Source: Cranoglanis bouderius
Lineage: Eukaryota > Chordata > Actinopteri > Siluriformes > Cranoglanididae
Length of the DNA: 64,000 nucleotides
Assembly: GCA_023630585.1 (NCBI GenBank)
Contig: CM042539.1
Location: forward strand, 28,215,255 to 28,279,254
Direction of reading: 5' to 3'
Below the pieces are notes generated by a model that searched no databases, was not told the origin of the DNA, and saw only the letters and a program-made list of their open reading frames with translations. The position numbers and the translations under genes were made by a program. Positions 46,290-58,051 of this stretch are shown here, piece after piece. Each line of letters begins with the position of its first letter. Positions within the stretch are counted from its first letter, which is position 1.

Positions 46290-48655
46290 ATAATTCAGTA
46301 CAAGCAAGCCCAGGCAGCAGTTTGAAGGAGTAAGACAGTAAGACAGGCAAAAAGAACGTGTTGGAGGAAATATTGTGACACAATTCGAAATACAACTCGG
46401 ATAGAAGAGGTGTGTTCAATGATTAAAAAGATGGGAGGCGACAGAAGGGACTGGGATTATCCGGTGTTGATTGATGGAAGTGAAACTGCAGTAACAAATA
46501 ACTACAAGTGGTAAACACTTTTATTACGGTAAATCGCCCCAATAATTGATCTAAAGAAGGTAAAAGAGGCAGAGAGAGAACATAACCTGAAAACAATGAG
46601 GCGCTGTGTAGGAAAAATAATAGTGATGGTGAGCAAGATGTCTCTTTTAGTACGGGAGAATTGAAAAGAGCATTAGATAAAACATGTAAAACTGCACCTG
46701 GTAAAGATGAAATATGTTACAACATGATAAAACATCTAAGTGTAGAAAGTCTGGAGACTTTTTTTTTCTTTCTTATTGTTGATGTATAACAAAGTGTGGG
46801 AAGAAGGTAGACTGCCAGGAAGCTGGAAAGAGGCAATAATTATCCCAATAAGAAAACCTTGGAAAGAAGCTAGCAGGCCAGGAAGCTGTAGACCTATTGC
46901 CTTAACATCAAACATGCTGTATGTAAATTAATGGAACGTATGATAAATGAGAGACTAATGTGTTTCTTGGAGAGTAGAAGTATGGTAGCTACTTATCAAA
47001 GTGGTTTTAGAAAAGGAAGAAATACGATAATAGGTCTAGAGGATGAAGTAACCTAACCCTAACCCTAACCCTGGCAAAAATGATGGAATCACCAGACTTG
47101 TTGTTCACCCGGCTTGTTTACTTCATAGCAAATAAACAAATCACATATATGACACAAAACAATTTTTGTTTAATAGCTGAACATTCTGGCTTTGTGAAAC
47201 CTACCCCAAACAAGTTAAATTAAATTATTTTAATGAATGGCGTATTTTTTTCCAGATCAAGTAGAAGAAAAAATTATGGACTCACAATTAGTAATTTGTT
47301 ACTCCTCCTCAGGCTTTTATGATGGCCTGAATTCTTTGAGGCATGGATTTAACTTATAAAAAACAATATTCTCCATCAAGCTGGTTCCAATTTTCTCAAA
47401 TAGCAGTTGACAGATCAGTTTTGCAGGATGGAGTCTTGTCATGAACCAATTTTTTTAAATTTCCACCATAAATTTTCAATCAGATTGAGATCTGGACTGT
47501 TTGCTGGCCATGTCATTGATCTGCCTTTCCTGAAGAAAAGAGTTAACACTTTTTGCTCTGTGACGAAATGCATTATCATCCTGAAAAATGACCTCATCAT
47601 CAACAAACCTATTTTCTGTTGATGGAATGAGAAAAGTGTCCAAAAATTCAGTGTGTTTTGTTTATTTGTTACAAAGTAAAAAAGCCGGGTGAACATCCTC
47701 TAAGTGTGGTGATTCCATAATTCTTGCCAGGGGTTGTAAGAAAAGCCCAAGTAAATAAGGAAACAGTGGTGGCAGTATTTTTTGATGTTTAAAAAGCCTA
47801 TGATGTTGTGGAAAGAGGGGCTTCTAATCAAAATGCATCTAATGGGTATTGAAGGGAAAATGTTTAATTGGATTATGGATTTCTTTGATGAAAGAATTAT
47901 CCAGGTGAAGATATGATTATAGATGTCAATACAATATGTTGCAGAAAGTCCAACTTTATTCTCCATTATGATAAATGATATATTCTTAAATGTCCCAATA
48001 GATATGGGAAGATCATTGTTCGCAGACGATGGGGCTCTGTGGAAAGGGGGAAGGAATGTTAAATATATAATTAAAACAGTACATGAATTAACCAGTGGAA
48101 TTAATCAAGTTGATTAAATGTTGATGAATTAAACGTTGAAATCAACATTAAGTTATCAAACTCAGAAGGGAAAAGCATAGGGTGGAGGAAAGTAAATCAG
48201 CAATGCCAACAACAGTGGGGTATTGAAATTAAAGGGAGACATTTACACTCAATACAAAGCAGAGTAGGTACTTTAAGAGATAAGGGAACTAAGTGGAAAG
48301 AACAAGTAATAAGTAATAATAAGTAGGTTGAGAATGGGGCATAGCAACCTCAACAGCACACTTCACATAATAGGAAAACATCCAAAGGGACTATGTGATC
48401 AATACCATGAGGATGAGACAGTTGAACATATTTTTATGTCTTGTGGAAATTTCATTCACGAAAGACAAGAATTGATGACTCAGGCATATTAGAATGTGCA
48501 GATAACAAGCAAGGGAGGAAATGTTTGTTAAATTTTTTAAGAAAGACTGGACTGGAAAGACGACTCTAAAATAAACGGACTTTAATACAGGACAAAACGT
48601 GGCAGTAATGGAACAATTTGGATGCCATCTGCGGTAAAACCTCAAAGAAGAAGAT
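46290..48655 (+). pseudogene. I/Nimb-like LINE remnant
   Basis: Shifted frames give TAPGKDEICYNMIKHL, LYNKVWEEGRLPGSWKEAII, CRPIALTS, SGFRKGRN, the catalytic SLFADDGALW (about 48010-48045), and a C-terminal piece RLRMGHSNLNSTLHIIGKHP, TVEHIFMSCGNF typical of RNase H-bearing I-clade elements. The copy ends in a GATGATGAT-like tail near 48650. It is interrupted by a Tc1-type element at 47051-47736 and has many stops. Confidence 0.75.
47051..47736 (-). mobile_element. Tc1-type element with transposase remnant, nested in the LINE
   Basis: Flanked by TA (47049-47050 and 47737-47738). Inverted ends share CCCTGGCAAGAATTATGG-like sequence and TTCACCCGGCTT. On the minus strand a short frame reads MTWPANSPDLNLIENLWWKF, the Glu region of a transposase. 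The LINE reading resumes on the right side, confirming the nested order. Confidence 0.8.
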
Positions 48656-49101
48656 GATGATCAAACACTCAGTCTTTTTAAAAATTTATTTGGGAATGAC
48701 ACACTTTTTTAAAAAAGATCTAATTATAGTTCTGTTGAATGTAGTAGAACCTCAGCAAAACAAGTTAGTTCCTGCTCTTACTTATGTTATAGCAGCTATG
48801 AACCGTCATTCCCTCACCAGCCTCTCTATATTTGTTTTCTTTTGAAATGAATAAGTCTACAAAAAATCAGTGTCATGTTATTGAGAAAACACAAAGGATA
48901 ACTGAAGCTCTTGACCTCATTTTATAAATGTTAAATAAACATCTCCTTACATGAAACAAACAAAAACATATTTTAATGAGCGCGTTAATATAAACCTGTG
49001 ATTTGTAGCTGCACTGCTTTCAGATTTGCTGTTATAGTGTAGAAAATTAATCAACTCCTTCTGACCAATCACAATCCAGAAATATATTAGTGAAGAAATA
49101 A

Positions 49102-49113
49102 CCCCCCCCCCCC

Positions 49114-49147
<34 letters not shown>
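49102..49147. repeat. C-run / A-run
   Basis: About 10 C followed by over 30 A, next to a copy of the dispersed 'attaatataaacctgtg' repeat (48960-49085). Confidence 0.9.
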
Positions 49148-49149
<2 letters not shown>

Positions 49150-49257
49150 CCTGAACATTAAAAAGGATGTGACTTTAGGATGCGGCTGTATTATAATTAT
49201 TAACACTCTCTCAGTCCTGATTCACTGATGTGGAGTCTTTCCTGCTCTCTGAAAAAG

Positions 49258-49331
49258 ATTTAAAGGTGTCACTAATCAGGCTCAGTGGAAACGGAACCCT
49301 TAAACCAGGAGACTCATGTGATGTGAACTGC

Positions 49332-49334
<3 letters not shown>
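49258..49334 (+). pseudogene. Truncated domain-2 exon fragment in E intron 1
   Basis: The first about 77 bases of a second-Ig-domain exon (DLKVSLIRLSGNGTLKPGDS), with a small deletion before CDVNC, run directly into a GT microsatellite. It lies upstream of the E V exon, so it is a remnant of another copy. Confidence 0.85.

Positions 49335-49412
<78 letters not shown>
49335..49412. repeat. (GT)n microsatellite
   Basis: Pure GT tract that replaces the 3' part of the exon fragment; the paralogous exon has cacacacagttcc at this point. Confidence 0.95.
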
Positions 49413-49413
<1 letters not shown>

Positions 49414-51029
49414 GGAACATTTGAAGAAATGTCTAAAATTATTGATAGGATCTGTACATGCTTCCTCTCCAATGTAGATCTTGAAAGAGAGAGATATTGT
49501 TTAAAAACTTTCAAATCTTGAATGATTTATGTACACACTTATTTTGCAGGTGTTCTCAGTCAGGACAATAAATGGGGTGTGAAATATCCTGATAAGCTGA
49601 TCTGTGCTGTGAGAGGATTCGGTGTCTCCATTCCCTGTAGTTATTCTTATCCAATACCAAAGCCCAGTATTCAGGTGACACAAATGCTTTGGTGCTCAAT
49701 GAACTCAAACAGAGAATGGTGTATAGACCCTCCGTATGTTTATGACAGCTCATCAAACACCAAGTCAGACTTTGAGTATGTTGGAGACAACAAATCAGAC
49801 TGCAGTTTGTTAATCCACAATGTACAGTTCAGTTATTCTGGAAAGTACAGATTCAGATTTATAACTAATGAGCCCAGTGACAGATACACAGGTGTACCTT
49901 GAGTGACGCTGCATGTTGCAGGTAAATGCTATGGTTAAAAAAAACTAAAATAAAATATTTTTATATCCATAATAAACTTTCCATAATATTCCACTGCGAA
50001 GGAGTGTTTTTATTGTACCAGTTATCAAAAATGTTTTCAGCTGCTGATAAATTAAGGACAGAACGTGATGGGGCATGCTGTTATTGGAAAATAATCAATG
50101 ACCTGGTGGTGTGATGTGGCCTGACGTGAAGTTGATTATTTTCTCATAACAGCACAAGTGCATTAATATAAACCTGTAATTTGTAGCTGCACTGCTGTCA
50201 GAGCTGCTGTTATAGAAAATTAATCAACACCTTCTGACCAATCACAATCCAGAATTCAACAGGACTGTGATATAAAACATTATAAAAATCTTGATGTTTA
50301 TTATTCTATAATTAGATTTTTATCTGTGTGAGAAAATCTGAGTCACTGACGTGGAGTCTTTCCTGCTCTCTGAAAAAGATTTAAAGGTGTCACTAATCAG
50401 GCTCAGTGGAAACGGAACCCAGTGGATTAACCAAGAGTCACCAAGACAATCCGGTGAGGAAAGCTGTCCTGAGGAAGTGGCCTGTCCAAAACATGTGTAC
50501 CAGGAGACTCGTTAAATCTGACGTGTGATGTGAACTGCACACACAGTTCCTCACAGTTCGTGTGGTCTAAGAGCAACGAGCAGTTAAATACATCAGGACC
50601 CGTTCTTCACTTTCCTGCTCTAACCGTGAGGGATTCTGGGAATTACACCTGCACTTGGGAAACCAACGTGACGTCAGGAACTAAAACGTTCAGCCTTCAT
50701 GTTGAGGGTGTGTCCATCTGCTCACAACATTCCTGAAGTTTAAATATCAGACTGTCTCTAATGATTACTGCAGGAAATTAAGAAGTCGATCATGATGTGC
50801 CCCTACACTCCTGTAGCAGGTGACTTATGTTCAGTTTTTTCTTGTTTTCTTTTCAACAGGTGAAAATCCTGATCATCAGTCAAACTGGATCACTGCTGTG
50901 GTGACAGCTGGAGTAATTTTCATCATCTTAGTCATCTTAGGAGCTGTGATTTACAACAGGAGGTAAAATTCTGTTTCCATACAAATAGGATGACACTCAG
51001 GGCCCCCAAAGGTTCAGAAATGTAATACT

Positions 51030-51358
51030 ATTTATTAAATACACAGCATGTCTTCATGGAAGTATGCAGTCATCCTGAGGAGATTGGCAGGGCATCTAAT
51101 GTTGTAGAGTAGAGGCTAACCAATACAATGGCCTTGCATTTCACCTGCAATCACATTTCTTCTGAAGACAGTGCTGTCCGCCCTCTTCCGCATACATGAT
51201 CTCATAGATGCCGATGATTGTTTAGTGTTGCAGTGATTGAAAGGGATACCCAGAGAGCATGACCAGTTTTGCTCTCTAGAAGTCATGGCCATGGATGGCT
51301 GTGGCATTGTTGGGATTTGAACTGGTGAGCAGTTCAATTGTGCCACTCAGGAGCCTGG
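51030..51358 (-). mobile_element. tRNA-derived SINE (minus strand)
   Basis: The minus-strand head near 51356-51300 has a B-box-like GTTCAAATCCC (51313-51325 region) and an A-box-like segment in ctcctgagtggcacaattg. The body runs toward about 51030. It lies in E intron 4. Family not identified. Confidence 0.5.
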
Positions 51359-51573
51359 ATCTACTTGCTTTTTGTCGTTATCAATCAGAGCAGATCTTTT
51401 GGCAGACCTGGTATCAGTTGTCAGTCACAGAGTGACTGAGATCAGTGAGATCGGTTTGAATATCTGTGAAGAGCAATTCTCTTACGAGGACCTGTTGCAT
51501 TTTGCTCTTCTCTTGCAGATAGGTTAGACTGGACAGTTTTTTTTTTTTTTTTTGCTTTGGGTTTGGAGAAATA

Positions 51574-51935
51574 CAGTACTGTGCAAACGTTTTAGGCACA
51601 TGCAAAGAAATGCTGTAGAGCAAAGATGCCTTCAAAATAATGAAATTAAATGTTTCTACATTTAAAAAAAAAATACAGTAAAGAGCAGTAAACAGTAGTA
51701 AATGAAACAAAGGCAATATTTAATAATAAAAATAAAAATAGTAGTCTCTACAATGTGTGCAGTTTTATAAGGAAATGAGCTGGTAAGTTTTATTGAGCAT
51801 CTTGCAGAATCAGCCACAGTTCTTCTGGACACTTTGACTTTCACACTCGCTTCTTATATTTGCAGCAAAACCCAGCAGTCTTAACAAAGTTTGCACTAAA
51901 ACAAATAGGGTGCCTAAAACTTTTGCACAGTACTG
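51574..51935. mobile_element. Tc1-type MITE in E intron 4
   Basis: Flanked by TA (51572-51573 and 51936-51937). Inverted ends CAGTACTGTGCAAACGTTTT and, reverse complemented, CAGTACTGTGCAAAAGTTTT. No transposase is encoded. Confidence 0.85.
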
Positions 51936-51939
51936 TACA

Positions 51940-52820
51940 TTGTCCTCTGCTGAATTAAACTATAGGGGAAAAAAAGGCAAATATAAGATGGTGAACATTA
52001 TGAAAGCGAGTACACAGTCCTGTTTTCTCTACTATGGATTGGAAAGAAATGTCTGGATGGTTCGTCATTTTAGAACGTACTGGTGTAAACCTCAAGCTTC
52101 CACATGATACGATATGATTTTGATTACCACTGAATCTGCCATGATAAGATACATTTCGATTTGAGTTAGTAGCCTGTGATCGTTATGTGACCAGACAGAT
52201 ATGTTCAGAATCATGGGTAGGCCTGCCGGTAATTTGTGAACGATGATGATGTTGAGAAGGACTATTTTAAAAGTATCAGAGTTGTGGACAAATCACCTTG
52301 CTAGCCTGTTTAATTATTTACACCTCACTTTAACAATATGAATTTTTTTTACACACCAATTGCTTGTCCTTCTTTGACAATAATCGATTTATGGTTGTTG
52401 TATTCATTTAAATCGCTGCCTTTTAAATCTATGAATCAATCCAAATCATCGGATCGTTACACCCCTACGGCACCCACCATGACTATATGAAAGCTTGGGG
52501 CATCACAGTGTTTTGGAACTGGGGCAGAAAGGTCCATCCTGTTAACCAGGTCAAAAGCTCTTCAGCTGAGGATCTCATGGGATGTTGGATGTTTGTCAGT
52601 TATGATGAGGACGGAGATTCCCAGGTCATTGCTGAAATTGTTGTGGTCACCACTGTAGAGCAGCCTTCTTAGTCATGGTCCTGGAATACTCCTTCCCTAA
52701 ATATTTTAGTGTTTTAGCTAGGCCGGTGGTTTCTGTTCCTCCCCTCTGAAGTTTAGCTCATGCACTGATTTCACCATCCACTGGCTGGTCTGATACCTGA
52801 ATTAAGGTGTCGTTTTTCTG
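51940..52820. other. E intron 4, right part
   Basis: No exon recognised. It probably includes decayed transposon sequence: the ORF-like stretch around 52490-52670 has no recognisable motif. Confidence 0.4.
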
Positions 52821-53755
52821 CTTCTGCTAGGAGGAAACCCAATGCTCAGGAAGACAACAGCAGAAAAGTTGGAGAGCAAATACAGGTATGACATAGTTAA
52901 TAGTTGACACTTAGTTCTGCACAGTAGAGACTGCATTCTTAAATGATCATAACCAAACCCCGTCATACTTATAACTCTGAAAGAACCTCCAACGTAAGAG
53001 GGGTTGAAAATGACCATTTGTGATTTTTTCTAAAGCCAAGCCGATGTTCTGCTGCCACACAATCTCTGACAGTTATGTGAACGAGAACGAGAACTCACCA
53101 GTTGCTACGGCCAATTCATTCTTTCAGAGTAACAACAGCTCAAAGAACCTCAGGAGAAAAAAACAACCATCAGTTGGTCAATTAATAAATTATAAAAGGC
53201 ACCTTAACATGACCATTTTTGGAGCCACCCAAATCAGCTGCAGTAGAATGAGCTGGATTTGAGCACAGGAGCACTAACTTTAATACAAGACTAAAAGCCT
53301 GAGGTCACTTCCAAGAACCACCTTTATTATTCAAATCAAATACAAAACTATATTATTATTAATGTTATTTTATAATCCATTGTTTAAAACTGAGAGAAAT
53401 GTAGCTGTGTGAGAAATACTTGTTTGAATCCTGTTCACACACTTTATCATATATTTTATTCTAATGGTAATTTGATTCGCAGGTAAAGCAGCTTCCTCAG
53501 CCCAATGAAGAAGTGCCGCAGCAGGAGGAACTGACTTATGCATCTCTGTGTGTCAAAGACAACAATCTGAACAATGGGTAAGAACTAATGCTGTGTAGAT
53601 AGTGTCAGGTTCAGGTTAACAGTTTGCTAGCTCCTTTATCCAAAAAGCAGGGACATTTTACTGACATAAACTTAAAATAACTGATGATTTAGGATTGGGA
53701 CTTAGCACACCCTGCTTATTTACCCTATAGGCTTATTCCTCTGTCAGTTTGTTGT

Positions 53756-53771
53756 TGTAGTAGTAGTAGTA

Positions 53772-53830
<59 letters not shown>
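53756..53830. repeat. (TAG)n/(TAA)n microsatellite
   Basis: Trinucleotide tract in the last intron of E, shifting from TAG to TAA units. Confidence 0.95.
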
Positions 53831-53831
<1 letters not shown>

Positions 53832-54250
53832 GAAGATGCAATTATGGTATAACAAATAGTGTGTTTGGAGTGAACTCTATTAATACTAGCTAACTACAAC
53901 TTAGCTAACAGCTAGAGAACCCAGTCTAGAGAACCCAGTCTTGCTGTTCTCTGTGCTGCCTCAAATGTCCAGTGAATTTCGAGGTTATTGCATCTGAGTT
54001 CTGTCTAATCTCCATCATTGAGTTTTACCCCAGTTGTTTTAGATAGTCCAATTTTTGCTTTGTTTATCTTTATTTAAAAACTTCACACATGTTCACATTC
54101 ACAAGTCAAAATGCTGTTCAATGTGATGACCAACAGATGTAAAAGGATTTCATGTGTGCATGCTATACATGGCTCATAAATGGGTTTGTGTGTGATTGCA
54201 GGCAAGTCCACACTGAGCAGCAGAAGGAGGACATCCGTTATCTACAGTAG

Positions 54251-54673
54251 TGTGATGATAAAATAATTACGTCTTTGGCGTCATATCTTGAGGCATTTAC
54301 CTTACTCAGGCAGCTTAAAAGGAAAAAAAAGCTTGTGACTATGCAACCATGGCTCGCTAGAAGCTGGATTCAGAGTGCACAGTGGCGACACCTGCTGGTG
54401 AAGAGGATGTTTTACACACACTCCTGCTGCCCAGTGTGATGTGATCCTGACACACTCCTTCTTCTTGATCAATCCTAAATGCTCTACTCCTGCTTCTTCA
54501 TCTTAGAGCTTTCTACACCTACAACTCACCTTCCTGCTGCAGTAGATAATCTCATCTGGATACCACAGATTTGAACTTCCTAAGATCTGCAGCTGTAATG
54601 ATAAAGACTGTCTCGTATTCATACCAGGATTCTGATTCACAATATGATCATACAGAACATTCCATATCATTTC

Positions 54674-54754
<81 letters not shown>

Positions 54755-55045
54755 TACTATGTACCTTTTCTCTGTAATGATTTATAATCCCACTATCCAG
54801 TGTGACCCAGAAGAGGATCTGTTCCCTCTTTAATTCTGGTTCTTCCTCATGCCGTCTCTGAGTTTTTCCTTCCTCGTCACCTCTGGACTGTCAGATTAGG
54901 GACCTACATCTACATCCAGATTTCTGTAAAGCTATACAAAAAATGTAACTGATTTTGTTTTTTTAAATTGAATTAAAATATATATTTTTAACTTGTTTGT
55001 AATGTTGGAGATGATGTTTTAGTTAAGAGCTTTGATACTGTATTA
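54251..55045 (+). other. 3' UTR / flank of receptor E
   Basis: Homologous to the left edge of the window (1-485 and 1262-1283). A CA tract is at 54675-54752. It provides the empty-site comparison for the MITE at 486-1261. Confidence 0.7.
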
Positions 55046-55250
55046 CGTTTGCATTTCTAATTTTTTCCCCTCTTACACTGTAGTAATAAACATATCAAAT
55101 ATCAGAAACAGAAAAATGTGTAGTTTACTTTTTGTCCACTCACGACCACCACATTATCATAAAGTTAGCAGCTGTAAAGAAGGCTTTATGCTCTGCCCAC
55201 TTCACAATCACATCATATCCTATATCCCTTAGTTTGTTTCCTGATATATA

Positions 55251-56622
55251 CAGTGGGGGAAAAAATATTTGATCCCCTGCTGATTTTGTACGTTTGTCCA
55301 CTGACAAAGAATGGTAGGTGTATTTTAACAGTGAGAGACAGAATAACAACAAAAAAATCCAGAAAAACACATTTCAAAAAAGTTATAAATTGATTTGCAT
55401 TTTAATGAGGGAAATAAGTATTTGACCCCTTTGACTTAGTACTTGGTGGCAAAACCCTTGTTGACAATCACAGAGGTCAGACGTTTCTTGTAGTTGGCCA
55501 CCAGGTTTGCACACATCTCAGGTGGAATTTTGTCGCACTCCTCTTTGCAGATCCTCTCCAAGTCATTAAGGTCATTTTCAATGCCCTGGCTGAGGGAAGG
55601 AGGTTCTCACCCAAGATTTGACGGTACATGTCCCCGTCCATCGTCCCTCTGATGCGGTGCAGTTGTCCTGTCCCCTTAGCAGAAAAACACCCCGAAAGCA
55701 TAATGTTCCCACCTCCATGTTTGACGGTGGGGATGGTGTTATGACTTGGGGTCATAGGCAGCATTCCTCCTCCTCCAAACACGGCGAGTTTAGTTGATGC
55801 CAAAGAGATCTGACCACACCTGACCACAACACTTTCACCCAGTTCTCCTCTGAATCATTCAGGCAAACTTCAGACGGGTCTGTACATGTGCTTTCTTGAG
55901 CAGGGGGACCTTACGGGCGCTGCAGGATTTCAGTCCTTCACGGCATAGTGTGTTACCAATTGTTTTCTTGGTGACTATGGTCCCAGCTGCCTTGAGATCA
56001 TTAACAAGATCCTCCCATGTAGTTCTGGGCTGATTCCTCACCGTTCTCATGATCACTGAAACTCCACGAGGTGAGATCTTGCATGGAGCCCCAGACCGAG
56101 GGAGACTGACAGTTTCTTCCATTTGCGAATAATTGCACCAACTGTTGTCACCTTCTCACCAAGCTGCTTGGCGATGGTCTTGTAGCCCATTCCAGCCTTG
56201 TGTAGATCTACAATCTTGTCCCTGACATCCTTGGACAGCTCTTTGGTCTTGGCCATGGTGGAGAGTTTGGAGTCTGATTGATTGATTGCTTCTGTGGACA
56301 GGTGTCTTTTTACAGGTAACAAACTGAGATTAGGAGCACTCCCTTTAAGAGAGTGCTCCTAATCTCAGCTCATTACCTGTGTAAAAGGCACCTGAGAGGC
56401 AGAAATCTTGCTGATTGATAGGGGATCAAATACTTATTTCCCTCATTAAAATGCAAATCAATTTATAACTTTTTTGAAATGTGTTTTTCTGGATTTTTTT
56501 GTTGTTATTCTGTCTCTCACTGTTAAAATACACCTACCATTAAAATTATAGACTGATCATTTCTTTGTCAGTGGGCAAACGTACAAAATCAGCAGGGGAT
56601 CAAATACTTTCCCCCCCCACTG
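55251..56622 (-). mobile_element. Tc1/mariner transposon, minus strand
   Basis: Ends CAGTGGGGGAAAAAATATTT (left, after TA at 55249-55250) and the inverted right end closing at 56622. Similarity extends about 200 bp inward (gatcccctgctgattttgta and the complementary acaaaatcagcaggggatc). It contains an 18-bp perfect palindrome arm pair around 56328-56367 (CTGAGATTAGGAGCACTC and its complement). Confidence 0.9.
55477..56265 (-). pseudogene. Tc1 transposase, internally deleted
   Basis: Minus strand. It starts MAKTKELSKDVRDKIVDLHK at about 56256, continues through the helix-turn-helix (TIAKQLGEKVTTVGAIIRKW), shifts frame at about 56110 into SLPRSGAPCKISPRG, stops at about 55860, and resumes in MVRCGQISLAS and TVKHGGGNIMLSGCFSAKG. 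The segment with the second Asp and the Glu motif is missing, so no DDE triad remains. Confidence 0.85.
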
Positions 56623-56639
56623 TGCATGTATGTGTCGTT

Positions 56640-57528
56640 ATGACATACATTTCAATTTCCTTTATAAACCTTATAAATCATACTAACTAGACTGGAAACA
56701 AATTTAAGCACATTTTATTTGTTCTCAAAATCAGATTAAAGTTTTTTTTTTTCTATATTCAAAGCCCAAAGTCTCAGTTTCTAGATGGGCTGTAATGATA
56801 AAATTGTTCATTAGAAGGATATGACAGAAGAAATTCTCGAAAAGTTTGGTTATGTCACGTCAATGCCAGAATCAGTGTCCAGCTACAACTCCTGAGGGAC
56901 ACTGTGACCTACAGTCATCAACTCAAGACACTCACGCTCAAGCTCATGATTACTGATTACTGATCACACACACCTGGACTCAATCACGTACACAGACACA
57001 TGCATTCAATGGAAAGTATTGCTCAGTGTTGCCTCGTCTCCTGCCGTACTGTTCGTGATCGCTGTTCTTGTTTTGATCTTTGTTTGCCCCTGTTATGTGA
57101 ATCTAATCTTGCTTTGTTTTGCTGTGTAAACCTATTTCGGGTTTGCTTCACAAATTGGATTTATTTAATTAGATGTCTTATTTGCTTAAATAAATGTAAA
57201 TTTTTGAACATTTTCCAATGCAGTAAATACTATTAGGAACAATAGCATCTAATGTTCTAATGATGACTGCATGCGATATCTATCGTTTAAAAATATTTGA
57301 CTGTATCCACCCGTAATGTCTTGCCTTAAAGAATATTATTTAATAGGAAAAAAAAGGAACGGAAACTTATATTAGGTTATTTGTGCCCTTGACAACTCCC
57401 CCACAAAGAAAGTGTATCTGTGGTGTAAGTGGCACTGCAGCAAGCGTGTAACCACAAGATGGGAACAAAGAGAGAAAGAGGAAGCAACTGAAGTGAGAAA
57501 AGGAAAAAAGATGCAGGATGAAGAAATG

Positions 57529-57573
<45 letters not shown>

Positions 57574-57985
57574 CCAAACACAGAAATGAAGTATTTTGTT
57601 AGCTTAATCAGCCATTCTGTGTCGCTAATTCTGCTAATGCACTTCATCTCCTTCAGCAGTAATGAATTATTCCATCTTGGAAAAGTGACAAGAAACCTGC
57701 AAACCTGCCATAAAAAAATATTGTAAAATTTAGCATGATTATCTCATATACCAAGTATTAGCAGAAAGATTTAGCCCAATGTTAGCAAACACAGAGAAAT
57801 GAGGGACGAGAATAGATTCTCCACTGATTTTATAATGATACTTTTTAAAAAATTAAACAGTGAGTTGTTGTGGAGTGTATGTGCCACTTTAAAAAAAAAA
57901 AAAAAGGTGCATGATACCTCCAGCCACATCCCCTGTTGTAATCACTTTTTTTCAGGAACTGCTTTCAGTTCTCACTTATAGTTAC
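56640..57985. other. Intergenic between E and F
   Basis: No gene recognised. A GA microsatellite is at 57531-57571. Confidence 0.5.
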
Positions 57986-57989
57986 CAAA

Positions 57990-58002
57990 TCATTGAGCTA
58001 AG
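57990..58002 (+). promoter_or_regulatory. Cluster promoter motif upstream of F
   Basis: TCATTGAGCTAAG, about 50 bp before the ATG at 58052; one difference from the consensus seen at the other copies. Confidence 0.45.
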
Positions 58003-58051
58003 TCTATACACAGAAACAAAGCTACTGTGTGCAGTTCTTGGTGAAAAAGCG

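Larger units (their letters stand above)
46041..54250 (+). pseudogene. Siglec/CD22-like receptor E, 7-exon pseudogene
   Basis: Exons: 46041-46083 (MKMLQPVMILLTLSG), 49550-49921 (V), 50379-50707 (domain 2), 50860-50962 (membrane; WITAVVTAGVIFIILVILGAV), 52831-52885, 53483-53577 and 54202-54250. Lesions: (1) TGA at 49900-49902 inside the V exon, where paralogs have GGA; (2) 79 bp at 50421-50499 replacing five bases of domain 2, which shifts the frame into a TAA; (3) a 2-nt loss in the last exon that replaces the VIYSSV motif by IRYLQ-stop. An ITIM (LTYASL) survives in exon 6. The V domain has Arg in YRFRF, but Trp125 is Tyr (DRYTG). Intron 1 is swollen by a LINE and an exon-3 fragment, so the first exon may have come from another copy. 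Confidence 0.82.

Noticed and set aside
47407..47696. A host gene in the 71- and 85-codon frames
   Set aside because: The minus frame is a Tc1 transposase remnant (NSPDLNLIENLWW) inside paired inverted repeats.
51300..51360. A functional tRNA gene
   Set aside because: A B-box-like segment is present, but no cloverleaf could be drawn and the sequence continues into an unrelated body, as in a SINE.
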